NCBI RefSeq assembly: GCF_013284245.2
Contig: NZ_CP085876.1
Location: 817,001 to 881,000 of the forward strand
Reading direction: 5' to 3'
Length of the DNA stretch: 64,000 nt
Source: Brevibacillus sp. DP1.3A
GTDB lineage: Bacteria; Bacillota; Bacilli; Brevibacillales; Brevibacillaceae
This document shows positions 39,701-45,404 of this stretch, one piece after another. Under the pieces are notes generated by a model. It ran no database searches. It saw only the letters and a list, made by a program, of their open reading frames with translations, and was not told the DNA's origin. The first letter of the stretch is position 1, and each line of letters starts with the position of its first letter. The translations under genes were made by a program, and so were the position numbers.

Positions 39701-41134
39701 GAGGGATTGAAACGATTGGCTTCTCGCTATCTGGATGCAATAGCGATGCGGCAGATTACGGATGATAACTTGTCAGATGCGGCTTATACCCTTCAGGTGG
39801 GTCGTGAGGCGATGGAAGAACGAGCGGCTATGTCCGTTTCTTCGGTTCTGGAGCTAAAACGCGGGTTGCAGGCGATTGCCGAGAACGGCCGAATGGAGAA
39901 GCTGCACCTCGGTAGGGTGAAGTCAGGCGCGGCACTGTCCGAGCTTCAGGCCGGAGCTCCGGATGAATCGACCTGGCTGGGATGGTTTGCTTCTGAGAAG
40001 TTTGATCCGCTTCTGTCTTTATGGGTAAGCGGTATTGATTTCGATTGGCGGCTGGTCTACGGCAAAACGGCACCGACACGCATTAGTCTGCCCGCCTATC
40101 CGTTCGCTGAAGAAAGATGCTGGTATAACATTAGCGGCAATGGACATCAATCCGCAGGAACATATGGAAGCGAATCTGCTCCAGCTCCAAAAGTTCAAAT
40201 TCATGAGGCTGGAACGATGGACCGGGAAGCAGTGGAGACAATTACGTTAATGCCACTATCGAACATTCCCGATCAAATCGATCACGGAAGCGGACACTCG
40301 CTGCGGCTCCCGCCGATTAAATTGAAGAAGATCGACGGGGTATCGAAGCAGCGCATATCGCTCGACGTGTTGACAGAGCAGCTGGCCGAGAGCTTGGCCG
40401 ATGCGATGTTTATGGAACGTGCCGAATTGGACCCAGAGAGAAAGTTTATCGAAATCGGCGTGGACTCGATTATCGGCGTGGAATGGATCAAAGCAGTAAA
40501 TAAGAAGTATGACGTATCCATTACGGCGACAAAAATATACGATTACTCGACTTTAAGCGAATTTGCCGCCTATTTGCACGGCGTAATCGCTGAGAAGGCC
40601 GCTTCGGTTGGGAACGAAACGGAAGCAAAAGCAGAAGCAGAACACGATTACGATCACGTAAGCCGGTTGCCGAAACAAACGGCGGCACTTACGGCAGCCG
40701 AACATGAGAACTCTGCCGAAGAAAGAACGCCCCCTCCAAACAACGGTGTTTCCTTGGAGGTACTGGAAGAACAATTGGTCCAGAGCATGGCGGAGGCCAT
40801 GTTTATGCAGCCTGACGAGATTGATCCTGAAATCAAATTCGTGGACATCGGGGTTGATTCGATTGTCGGCGTCGAATGGATCAAGGCGGTTAATAAGCAA
40901 TACGGCACGAGCATCACGGCGACGAAAATATATGACTATTCGACGATCAGACAGTTCGCGGCCTATCTGAGTTCCGAGCTGAGCCGGGGTCAAGGCGCTT
41001 CCCCGGAACAGGAGACCGTACATTCTCCGCTTATGCTGGATGACATTTTACAGCAAGTAGAAAGCGGTAGGCTGGACATTCATGAGGCTAACGATTACGT
41101 CAGTCGTCTTATCCTTGAGGAGGAACGGAATTGA
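27776..41134 (+). CDS. trans-AT PKS gene D (4452 aa): cMT-ACP / KS-DH-KR*-ACP / KS-DH-KR-ACP / KS-ACP-ACP
   Basis: Starts with TTG at 27776, in the same frame as gene C and 18 nt after its TAA; AAAGGGG at 27759-27765 supports this start, and no ATG lies between. Domains: cMT 1-370 (ELGAGTGG near 165); ACP S433; KS C673/H808; DH H1145/D1317; KR near 1596-1860 with Y1744 but Ala1731 at the Ser position; ACP S1901; KS C2167/H2302; DH H2648/D2818; KR near 3100-3380 with Y3248 and Ser present; ACP S3412; KS C3687/H3822; tandem ACPs S4231 and S4362, each with Trp six residues after the Ser; helical docking tail 4420-4452. It completes gene C's methylating module, adds two units predicted to become alkenes, then makes an unreduced beta-ketoacyl unit on two beta-branching carrier proteins, the substrate for the cassette encoded next. 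No AT domain. Confidence 0.97.
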   Translation: MDQLNALTYKLLWGQLWELGQFTQHPFDLDALKAKVHSRYGSWLKESLTQLTEQGYIRLPQGQGLAKAAPPVHLNEVWEEWAAAKKEWLHNPNLHAQVNLLETALRALPAILTGRTSATDVLFPNGSMELVEGIYKYNPVSDYFNEVLANTAAAYVKSLGQGQRMRILELGAGTGGTSEMVFRKLEPYRVQIAEYVYSDLSKALLIRAQEQYGPAVPYLSCRIVNVEEPLEEQGISSGTFDMVIASNVLHATKNIRLTLRTVKSALKKNGLLLLNEMSNNTLFAHLTFGLLDGWWLYEDDWLRIPGSPALTSETWTKVLEQEGFQSVYFPAQASRNLGQQIIACQSDGVVRKSGTSSAKRTGSNMDTAAAMIVSTTADDTGKVEPKADWTAQDNDRYVQAVKLMLRKHISTALKVDRDQIAPNHAFADYGLDSITSVHLIQLVNEELGLELPTTVLFTYSSINQFTGYLLAEHGEAVSRVFGAADRIAPQAAVRPNEVESPPAFQKADARAQGPAHKEPIAIIGISGRFAKSRSMEELWEHLASGTDLVGEITRWKQSDSNIVRYGSLLDDYDEFDPYFFHISGTEAVYMDPQQRLFLEESWKALEDAGYAGSAMEGRRCGVYVGYNIGDYMHLLGDNPPAQAMWGNAGAIVAARISYYLNLRGPAIAVDTACSSSLVSVHLACQGLWARETDMSLAGGVFIQSTPTFHDSAQRAGMLSASGRCYTFDERADGFVPGEGVGAVVLKRLSDAIADGDHIYGVIAGSGMNQDGTTNGITAPSGAAQEELEREVYEQFGIDPGRIQLVEAHGTGTKLGDPIEHEALTRAFRHYTTKTEYCAIGSIKTTIGHTIAAAGIAGLIKLMLSLKYKKLPPSLHYQKGNANIRMEGSPFYVNTRLKEWPAEPGESRFAAISSFGFSGTNVHMVLQEAPTIDRQPRPTRSHLLVLSAHSDAQLRQQAEQLIAYCGKHPEADIGDMSYTLLIGRKHLPHRLACIIEDVTALVAVLNRWLLEGSAPGLFASVVHEWERQEDAIKKNEGLVCIMEWRNSELDKPEMLERIARLYQQGYELAYDKLFTASQYRRISLPVYPFARERFWVPLRGVSESVKREERHQSEVLHPLVHRNTSTLTEQRYSSVFTGDEPFFTDHVLNGQKIFPGSAYLEMAHAAVRLATESAADDGRILQLKHVGWVQPLIARDEPVVLHIALASGENEEITFEVYSLSGDKDREEAVVHFQGSGRWTAAAPEERLNVREAQAACRHTVSSEACYEAFAQIGFHYGITHKGIEQLHIGEQAALVKLSMPADRGSVEPFTMHPGLLDAALQSMAGLVFGENNVSPLDGSLRLSPLLPFAIETLDIVHAMDAEMWAYLRFSHDSGMHGGIKKIDIDLVDAQGRLCVRIKGYAARSVQANTHSDEGVLLFEPIWETAEDSIGTNEAVHRYERRIVVATEDCAFALKEIEGQGDDVRCIALQTEHQDKIDLRYHAYAEQLLSIVQEVLQDNRSTMIQLLIGHTDQQQLAAGLSGMLKTAAMEEPRIAGQLIELEAQSSEQHLAQLLAAYAKHPELHHIRLNREQQSILRWREMRTVPESSTVVPWKDGGVYLITGGTGGLGVLFAEEIARRTRGAAVILAGRSALDQNKRERIEQLTNRGLTVEYRQTDVGSLEAVETLIQEICRKYGTLNGILHGAGVIQDAYLKKKSAVELQQVLRPKVSGTVHLDDATRHIPLDFFLLFSALAGVIGNPAQADYAAANAFLNRFAAYRNELAGAGQRHGRTLSICWPLWQEGGMQVHAETAKLLKQKSGMRAMASSTGIQAFYMALAAGKSQITVIDGEKETLRVFMRMAQNEGKVQAFESSMKEPSAWDQSDALQEKAVAYLTNLISSVAGTPASRMDPDAPMETYGLDSVMVMQITSRLEASFGSLSKTLFFEYPNIGRLAAFFIEHHRFRLAELVGAKMAAEDSMSPITVLLKPKKAGRKAARPISKRPTEARDGSRVHDIAIVGIAGRYPGAKNVEQFWEKLRDGQDCISEIPPDRWDHSVYYDPDKSKPGKVYTKWGGFVEGVDRFDPMFFHISPREAEIMDPQERLFLQCVYESIEDAGYTRETLAAEGQGKTKRVGVFVGVMNEEYQLYGAELTARGKPIALSGNPSSVANRVSYFCDFKGPSMAVDTMCSSSLTAIHLACQSLRQGESRVAVAGGVNVSVHPNKYIFLSQGKFVSSKGRCVSFGKDGDGYVPGEGVGAAVLKPLEDAIADGDHIYGIIKGTAINHGGKTNGYSVPSPAAQADVIGEAIKDAGIDPRTISYIEAHGTGTSLGDPIEIAGLSQSFRAYTADDRFCAIGSAKSNIGHCESAAGIAGLTKVLLQMKYGQLAPSLHAEELNPNIDFEQSPFVVQRTLEAWNRPVLTIDGTAREIPRIAGLSSFGAGGSNGHLVIEEYISDEHVTGEKQTYHRHDPAIIVLSARDEERLQLVAQRLLSFIRDQGCDHTNLENLAYTLQVGREAMEERLAMLVGSIEELENKLLAYLADREERDNVFRGHIQTNELMQMWRTDEDLSETFKAWMRKGKFGKILGLWVKGLNIDWRLLYEDTVPRRMSLPTYPFAEERYWIPETDSIFAREGEGGKPLHPLLHRNTSDVSQLRFSSLFTGKEQFLSDHVVHGNKIMPGAAYLEMIRAAAEAAAGKLLSSAGTRLHQIVWRKPLVINDASSEVHIRLRKEDEELACEVFTNQGEDENEVLYCTATVSLQEPEESPIMDIEVIRAQCSGPKLSGEQCYRAFESAGLLYGPGNRGIRIIYTGNDQALANVFVPAEAAGTPHDYVLHPSLIDSVFQATIGLFPRQVLEAMEGQPQSVSPIVPFALEELDILGPCSGEMWAWIQFSSGLLPESPIRKLDIELIDSSGIVCVRMRGLTSRRIDGEEVRDQPVATPKETLLFQPIWERKPCYTENTVTYTRRIVLLGGSDSSLADQLMQQGGGAEVHLLGDGLESMTLESRYTFYAKRMLKQLQSALHGTEGRTLIQLVLPYNDNQRLMVGLSGMLKTAALEQPGVVGQTILLGKDSAGPVIAGIIEENGSEPEDDVIRYEVGNRYVQRLVEMGLKNGVPVPWKHNGTYLITGGCGKLGMIAARDAAARTSGANLILTGRSAHDEQIQKHLDELKAVGAHAEYCSLDISDASAIQETIERIEARYGGLSGIIHCAGTRADSFILKKTEIDIDRVFAAKVAGLIHLDRSTRHMELDFMLLYSSLAGTLGNFGQADYAAANGFMDAFAAHRNDLTASGLRKGKACSIAWPLWEKGGMQIDEETLSMMNRLTGMSVLETADGLHALYAAAVSAADHVLTIAGDPSRMRAALTAGSQSPPQAQARPAAVVQQPVKADGILAFPQDELEQKTIAYLKSLVSAVIKLPIQRMHEDTPFEKYGVDSVTIMQLTASLEQSFGTLSKTLFFEYMTIRELAGYLMRAHLGRLPAVLGLEDGSSFESAASIPERAGLSGHDSHAVEKVEPPAGNNDVESVGATTEWRPEDIAIIGVAGRYPGARDVEAFWHNIRNGVDSITEIPADRWNHEAIFDAEPDKQGKTYSKWGGFLEGVDRFDPLFFHISRKEAAFMDPQERLFLQCTYELLQDAGYTRQDLQQLDSSGLGGNVGVYVGVMYEEYQLYGAEETVRGRPMALSGSASSIANRVSYFCNFHGPSLAIDTMCSSSLSAIHLACQSLREGECDAAIAGGVNLSIHPNKYLALTQGKFASSKGRCESFGEGGDGYVPSEGVGAVLLKPLSRAIADNDRIYGVIKGSAVNHGGKTNGYSVPNPKAQASVIERAIRKSGIDPAAISYIEAHGTGTALGDPIEIKGLSDAWKTSALPTSACAIGSVKSNIGHCESAAGIAGLTKVLMQLKYGELAPSLHSEKLNPNIVFPDTPFRVQQKLEEWKRPVVEAGGEKQEMPRIAGISSFGAGGSNAHLIVEEYNPPAAVHSVDQAGSTVPIVLSAPNKEGLKRLASRYLDAIAMRQITDDNLSDAAYTLQVGREAMEERAAMSVSSVLELKRGLQAIAENGRMEKLHLGRVKSGAALSELQAGAPDESTWLGWFASEKFDPLLSLWVSGIDFDWRLVYGKTAPTRISLPAYPFAEERCWYNISGNGHQSAGTYGSESAPAPKVQIHEAGTMDREAVETITLMPLSNIPDQIDHGSGHSLRLPPIKLKKIDGVSKQRISLDVLTEQLAESLADAMFMERAELDPERKFIEIGVDSIIGVEWIKAVNKKYDVSITATKIYDYSTLSEFAAYLHGVIAEKAASVGNETEAKAEAEHDYDHVSRLPKQTAALTAAEHENSAEERTPPPNNGVSLEVLEEQLVQSMAEAMFMQPDEIDPEIKFVDIGVDSIVGVEWIKAVNKQYGTSITATKIYDYSTIRQFAAYLSSELSRGQGASPEQETVHSPLMLDDILQQVESGRLDIHEANDYVSRLILEEERN
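40357..40980 (+). other. tandem beta-branching ACPs at the end of gene D
   Basis: Two nearly identical ACPs, Ser4231 and Ser4362, both reading VDSIxGVEWIKAVNK. Trp six residues after the Ser is the published mark of ACPs that are targets of HMG cassettes. Duplicated carriers are common at such sites. The linker between them is rich in charged residues. Confidence 0.92.
41117..41123 (+). promoter_or_regulatory. ribosome binding site of the donor ACP (TTG start)
   Basis: GAGGAGG, seven nt before TTG 41131, inside the end of gene D. Confidence 0.8.
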
Positions 41135-41373
41135 ACAGACAAGAAATAACAGCCGTTATCATAAAAAATTTGTATGAGATCGTCCCCGAATTAGAGGGAC
41201 GGGAACTGAGGCCGGAGGACCGGCTTTCGGATCTCGGATTGAACTCCGTCGATCGCGCGGATCTAATTTCGATGGTGATGGAGGATTTGTCGCTTTTGCA
41301 GACTCAAAGATCGCAGTTTATTGGAATGTCGAGCATAGGGGAACTGGCCGATGGGTTCTTGGGTAAGCTGTAG
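41131..41373 (+). CDS. free-standing donor acyl carrier protein (beta-branching cassette)
   Basis: An 80-residue discrete ACP. Ser39 in the GLNSVDRAD context is the phosphopantetheine site. In HMG-type beta-branching a dedicated ACP (AcpK in the Bacillus pksX system) carries malonyl that is decarboxylated to acetyl and handed to the HMG synthase; this gene's position before the decarboxylating KS fits that role. It starts at TTG 41131 with GAGGAGG seven nt upstream, overlaps the stop of gene D by 4 nt and overlaps the next gene by 23 nt, so the cassette is translationally coupled to the PKS. Function is inferred from family and context. Confidence 0.93.
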   Translation: MNRQEITAVIIKNLYEIVPELEGRELRPEDRLSDLGLNSVDRADLISMVMEDLSLLQTQRSQFIGMSSIGELADGFLGKL

Positions 41374-42589
41374 GCCGGACGATATCGTCATCTCAGGCAT
41401 CGGCATCACATCGGCCATTGGTCAAGGACAGGCGGCCTTCGCGGCAGCCCTCCTTGACGGCCGGCACGCCTTTTCTGTGCTGAACCGTCCAGGTCGCCAA
41501 AAAGGAAGCTCTGCTTTCCTGGGGGCGGAGATCGAATCGCTGGTTATGCCGGAACGTCTTTCTAAACGGCTGCTGCGAACGGCTTCCTTCTCCGGGCAGG
41601 CTGCGATGGCAACGATGCATGAGGCTTGGGAGGATGCAGTTCTGGATCAGGTTGAGCCAGAGCGTATCGGCCTCATTATCGGAGGTTCCAACTTACAGCA
41701 GCGGGAGGCTCTCCAAGCCTATACCTCGTATTCGGAACGTCCTTCGTTTCTGAGGCCCACTTATGCGATGACGTACATGGACAGTGATTTATGCGGACTT
41801 TGCACGGAGCAGTTTGGGATTCGCGGATTTGCGTTTACATTGGGAGGCGCATCCGCAAGCGGTCAGGCTGTTATCGCTCAAGCCGTTCAAGCTGTTAGCT
41901 CGGGGGAAGTCGATGCTTGCATCGCAGTCGGGGCATTGGCCGACCTTTCCTATATGGAGCTTGCGGCCTTTCGCAATCTGGGCGCAATGGGCTCCGATCA
42001 ATATGCCGACAGACCGGATCTGGCATGCCGGCCATTTGACCGCGGCCGGGACGGCTTCATCTACGGGGAAAACTGCGCTGCCGTCGTCATTGAGCGCGCG
42101 TCTTGTGCTGGTAAGAGAGGGGTTCTTCCTTATGCAGCCATTACCGCTACGGCGATCGCGATGGACGGCAACCGAAATCCGAATCCGTCCTACGAGGGAG
42201 AAATGCGCGTGATCCGCGAAGCTCTTCTCCGGGCCGGCATTGCAGCCGCCGACATCGACTACGTCAATCCGCATGGAACGGGCTCCCCGGTCGGTGATGA
42301 AACGGAGCTGCGCGCGCTTAAAGACAGCGGATTGTCGCATGCCTACATTAATGCGACCAAATCCATAACAGGCCATGGCCTTAGTGCGGCAGGAGCCGTG
42401 GAAATTATTGCGGTATTGCTTCAAATGCGCAACTCCCGCCTTCATCCGACGCGTAATCTGGAGCTTCCGGTTGACGAGTCGTTCAATTGGGTGAAGGAAC
42501 AATTCGTCCCGTACTCCATTTCTCGGGCTTTATGCCTCAGCATGGGCTTTGGCGGCATGAATACAGCGGTCATCTTGCAAAAGATTTAA
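41351..42589 (+). CDS. decarboxylating ketosynthase-like protein (Cys-to-Ser), beta-branching cassette
   Basis: 412-residue FabF-fold condensing enzyme. The active-site motif reads GASASG, so the nucleophilic Cys is Ser168, while both catalytic His motifs (PHGTGS and TGHGLS) are kept. That pattern is known from the PksF-type partners of HMG cassettes, which decarboxylate malonyl-ACP to acetyl-ACP and do not condense. The preceding donor ACP is the likely substrate carrier and the next gene, the HMG synthase, the acceptor of acetyl-ACP. ATG at 41351 is preceded by AGGGGAA at seven nt. A conventional FabF is unlikely because it needs the Cys. Confidence 0.94.
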   Translation: MGSWVSCRPDDIVISGIGITSAIGQGQAAFAAALLDGRHAFSVLNRPGRQKGSSAFLGAEIESLVMPERLSKRLLRTASFSGQAAMATMHEAWEDAVLDQVEPERIGLIIGGSNLQQREALQAYTSYSERPSFLRPTYAMTYMDSDLCGLCTEQFGIRGFAFTLGGASASGQAVIAQAVQAVSSGEVDACIAVGALADLSYMELAAFRNLGAMGSDQYADRPDLACRPFDRGRDGFIYGENCAAVVIERASCAGKRGVLPYAAITATAIAMDGNRNPNPSYEGEMRVIREALLRAGIAAADIDYVNPHGTGSPVGDETELRALKDSGLSHAYINATKSITGHGLSAAGAVEIIAVLLQMRNSRLHPTRNLELPVDESFNWVKEQFVPYSISRALCLSMGFGGMNTAVILQKI

Positions 42590-42600
42590 AACGAACGGAA

Positions 42601-42606
42601 AAGGAG
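42601..42606 (+). promoter_or_regulatory. ribosome binding site of HMGS (TTG start)
   Basis: AAGGAG, eight nt before TTG 42615. Confidence 0.8.
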
Positions 42607-42614
42607 AATGGGGC

Positions 42615-43865
42615 TTGACTCAAGTTGGAATAGAAGCGATGAATGTTTTTGGCGGCAGTGCTTTTCTGGATGTCCCGGAACTTGCAGCAAGGCGTCAATT
42701 GGATACTGCCCGGTTCGAGAATCTGATGATGCTCGAGAAAACCGTTGCCTTGTCTTACGAGGACCCTATTACGTTCGGTGTCAATGCCGCGAAGCCGATC
42801 GTGGATTCGCTGTCTGAAGAAGAGCGGAACCGGATCGAACTGGTGATTACCTGTACGGAATCCGGCATCGATTTCGGCAAATCGATGAGCACGTATATCC
42901 ATCATTATCTCGGCTTAAATCGCCGATGCCGGATGTACGAAATCAAGCAGGCCTGCTATTCGGGAACAGCAGGCCTGCATGCCGCGGTCCAATTTATTCT
43001 CTCCGGTACATCCCCGGGGGCCAAGGCGCTGGTGATCGCCACGGACATATCCCGTTTTTTCGTGGCTAAGGGCGGGAGCTCGCTGACCGAAGACTGGTCC
43101 TATGCAGAGCTAAGCGCGGGAGCCGGAGCTGTTGCCCTTCTGGTCAGCGATACGCCGTATGTCTTCCAAATCGATACGGGCGCGAGCGGTTATTACGGTT
43201 ATGAAGTGATGGATACGTGCCGCCCGATGCCGGACAGTGAAGCAGGCAATTCCGATTTGTCGCTGTCCACGTATTTGGATTGCTGCGAACAAACCTTTAT
43301 GGCCTACAAATCGCGGGTGCCTGAAGCCGACTATAAGGATACGTTTCAATATTTAGCGTTTCATACTCCCTTCGGCGGTATGGTGAAGGGCGCGCATCGC
43401 ACGATGATGCGAAGAATCGCGAAGGCCAAAGCGCCGGAGATCGACGCGGACTTTAATCAGCGTGTCCTTCCCGGCATTCGATTTTGCCAGCGTGTCGGCA
43501 ATATCATGGGCGGCACCGTTTTCCTGTCACTGGCAGGCCTAATTGAGCATGGGACATTTGATACGCCCAAGCGGATCGGCTGTTATTCGTACGGCTCCGG
43601 CTGCTGCTCGGAATTTTACAGCGGTGTCGCCACAAGTCAAAGCCAGGCGGCACTGCGTAAATTCAAGCTGAGCGAACGTCTGCAGGAGCGCCGTCTGCTC
43701 GGCTTTGACGAATATGAAGCGATGCTGAGAAGCGGTCACGGCATCCGGTTTGGAACTCGTAACGCGAAGCTCGACTTGCAAGGTATTCCCGCATCTGTGC
43801 GGGGCGAGCAACGGCTTTACCTGGAAGAGATCCGGGACTTCCATCGGATTTACAGGTGGCTGTAA
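42615..43865 (+). CDS. HMG-CoA synthase-like enzyme (HMGS) for polyketide beta-branching
   Basis: 416 residues, the usual length for PksG/HMGS enzymes. The catalytic triad of the HMG-CoA synthase family is visible: Glu82 in CTESGID, Cys114 in QACYSGTAG and His250 in FHTPFGG. It should add acetyl from the donor ACP to the beta-ketone of the chain on the tandem ACPs at the end of gene D, giving an HMG-like intermediate in the cytosol. TTG start at 42615 with AAGGAG eight nt upstream; its TAA overlaps the next start by one base (TAATG). The starting-residue context NVFGGSAFLDV is typical of the family. A primary-metabolism mevalonate enzyme is unlikely given the flanking ECH genes. Confidence 0.96.
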   Translation: MTQVGIEAMNVFGGSAFLDVPELAARRQLDTARFENLMMLEKTVALSYEDPITFGVNAAKPIVDSLSEEERNRIELVITCTESGIDFGKSMSTYIHHYLGLNRRCRMYEIKQACYSGTAGLHAAVQFILSGTSPGAKALVIATDISRFFVAKGGSSLTEDWSYAELSAGAGAVALLVSDTPYVFQIDTGASGYYGYEVMDTCRPMPDSEAGNSDLSLSTYLDCCEQTFMAYKSRVPEADYKDTFQYLAFHTPFGGMVKGAHRTMMRRIAKAKAPEIDADFNQRVLPGIRFCQRVGNIMGGTVFLSLAGLIEHGTFDTPKRIGCYSYGSGCCSEFYSGVATSQSQAALRKFKLSERLQERRLLGFDEYEAMLRSGHGIRFGTRNAKLDLQGIPASVRGEQRLYLEEIRDFHRIYRWL

Positions 43866-44629
43866 TGGAGTTTAAGACGCTGCATGTTCGATATCAGGGA
43901 ACCGTATGCTTTATCAGACTGCACCGGCCCGAAGCGGACAACGCGATCAATGACCAGCTTGTAGAGGAACTGGGCTGCGTGCTGGACCAATGCGAGAAAG
44001 AAGTGACGGTTGTCGTGCTGGAAGGTCTGCCTCATGTATTCTGCACGGGCGCAGATTTCCAGGAGATTCACGCTCATATGGCAGAAGGCCGATCCATGCG
44101 AAGCAATCCTGAACCTCTGTATGCGTTATGGATGAGAATGCGGACCGGACCGTACATCGTTCTTTCTCATGTCAAGGGTAAGGCAAATGCCGGGGGGCTT
44201 GGCTTTATCGCCGCAAGCGATATCGTTCTGGCGGACGGGACGGCCCAATTCAGCCTGTCCGAGCTGCTGTTCGGCCTGTATCCGGCTTGTGTGATGCCGT
44301 TTCTTATTCAAAAAACGGGCATGCAGCGCGCGCATTATATGACGCTAATGACACAGGCCTTCGATGCGGAAACCGCACTCCGCTGGGGGTTGATCGATGC
44401 CTGGGAGCCGGAAAGCGAGTCGCTGCTGCGCCGTCATCTGCTTCGATTGAAGCGTCTACCGAAGGCAGGGATTGCGAAGTACAAACGCTATATGATTGAG
44501 CTGCAGCCCTTAATCCGGGAAGGCAGGGAGCTGGCAATAGCTGCGAATCAAACCATGTTTGCCGACCCGGATTCGCTCGCAGCTATCTATAATTTTGTCA
44601 ATAAAGGCCAATTTCCATGGGAAGGTTGA
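43865..44629 (+). CDS. enoyl-CoA hydratase family, ECH1 dehydratase (PksH type)
   Basis: Crotonase-fold protein of 254 residues. I place the start at ATG 43865 (sequence MEFKTL), which overlaps the HMGS stop and has AGGTGG at 43854-43859; an in-frame GTG at 43856 has no better ribosome site. Crotonase oxyanion-hole segments are visible (CTGADFQ and NAGGLGF). In beta-branching cassettes the first ECH dehydrates the HMG-type intermediate to a glutaconyl-ACP. Order HMGS-ECH1-ECH2 matches the pksG-pksH-pksI arrangement, supporting the assignment as ECH1 rather than a fatty-acid oxidation enzyme. Confidence 0.92.
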   Translation: MEFKTLHVRYQGTVCFIRLHRPEADNAINDQLVEELGCVLDQCEKEVTVVVLEGLPHVFCTGADFQEIHAHMAEGRSMRSNPEPLYALWMRMRTGPYIVLSHVKGKANAGGLGFIAASDIVLADGTAQFSLSELLFGLYPACVMPFLIQKTGMQRAHYMTLMTQAFDAETALRWGLIDAWEPESESLLRRHLLRLKRLPKAGIAKYKRYMIELQPLIREGRELAIAANQTMFADPDSLAAIYNFVNKGQFPWEG

Positions 44630-44635
44630 TGTGTA

Positions 44636-45382
44636 ATGCAACCGGTTGTAGAGCTACGTGAAATCGAGCCGGGTATCGCACTGATCACAATGCAGGACCG
44701 CGTATACAAAAACACGTTCTCCGACGACCTGGTAAAGGGTTTGGCGCATGCTTTCCTAACTGTAAAGGAAACAGAGCGGTATAAAGCCGTTATTTTGACC
44801 GGGTATGATACTTATTTTGCTTCCGGCGGGACGCAAGAAGCTTTGCTTGCCATTTTCGAAGGGCAATTGAAATTTACGGACAGCAACTTTTACAGCCTGG
44901 CGTTGGAATGCCCGGTTCCCGTCATATCCGCTATGCAGGGCCATGCGATCGGAGGCGGGTTTGTGATCGGAATGTTTGCCGATTTTGTCGTCATGAGCCG
45001 TGAGAGTGTCTATACGGCCAATTTCATGAAATACGGCTTCACACCGGGAATGGGCGCAACGTACATCTTGCCGCGAAAGCTGGGATTGAGCCTGGGCAAT
45101 GAAATGCTGCTAAGCAGTAGCAATTACCGCGGGGCGGATCTGGAGAAGAGAGGCGTGCCTTTCGCGGTCCTTCCCCGGGATCAAGTGATGAGCCATGCTC
45201 TGGAGCTGGCGCGGCAGCTCGCGGAAAAGCCGCGCCTTTCGTTGGTTACTTTGAAGGACCATCTGGTTGAGACGATGCGAGCCGAGCTCCCGAATTATAT
45301 TGAGAAAGAAGTCGCGATGCATGAGCTAACCTTCCATCAGACAGAAGTTCGGGACAAGATTCTATCCTTATTTGGCAAATAG
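44636..45382 (+). CDS. enoyl-CoA hydratase family, ECH2 decarboxylase (PksI type)
   Basis: 248-residue crotonase-fold protein. It carries the segments typical of ECH2/PksI: FASGGTQE, QGHAIGGGF, ADFVVMSRES and NFMKYGFTPGMGAT. ECH2 decarboxylates the glutaconyl-ACP made by ECH1, leaving a beta-methyl (or exo-methylene) enoyl chain on the acceptor ACP. ATG at 44636, preceded by GGGAAGGT; six nt after ECH1. It ends just before gene E, whose first domain is an enoylreductase that could act on the ECH2 product. Confidence 0.94.
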   Translation: MQPVVELREIEPGIALITMQDRVYKNTFSDDLVKGLAHAFLTVKETERYKAVILTGYDTYFASGGTQEALLAIFEGQLKFTDSNFYSLALECPVPVISAMQGHAIGGGFVIGMFADFVVMSRESVYTANFMKYGFTPGMGATYILPRKLGLSLGNEMLLSSSNYRGADLEKRGVPFAVLPRDQVMSHALELARQLAEKPRLSLVTLKDHLVETMRAELPNYIEKEVAMHELTFHQTEVRDKILSLFGK

Positions 45383-45391
45383 CGAACAGGC

Positions 45392-45399
45392 AGGGGGTG
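45392..45399 (+). promoter_or_regulatory. ribosome binding site deciding the GTG start of gene E
   Basis: AGGGGGTG, five nt before GTG 45405, favours this start over the upstream TTG at 45372. Confidence 0.65.
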
Positions 45400-45404
45400 T
45401 GAGG

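Noticed and set aside
41351..42589. Fatty-acid FabF or chain-extending KS
   Set aside because: The nucleophile Cys is Ser and the gene sits in an HMG cassette, which fits a malonyl-ACP decarboxylase.
43856..43864. GTG 43856 as start of ECH1
   Set aside because: AGGTGG overlaps this codon but is correctly spaced for ATG 43865, which also gives the TAATG overlap with HMGS.
45372..45404. TTG 45372 as start of gene E
   Set aside because: It lies inside the end of ECH2; GTG 45405 has a properly spaced AGGGGGTG and begins at the docking helix.
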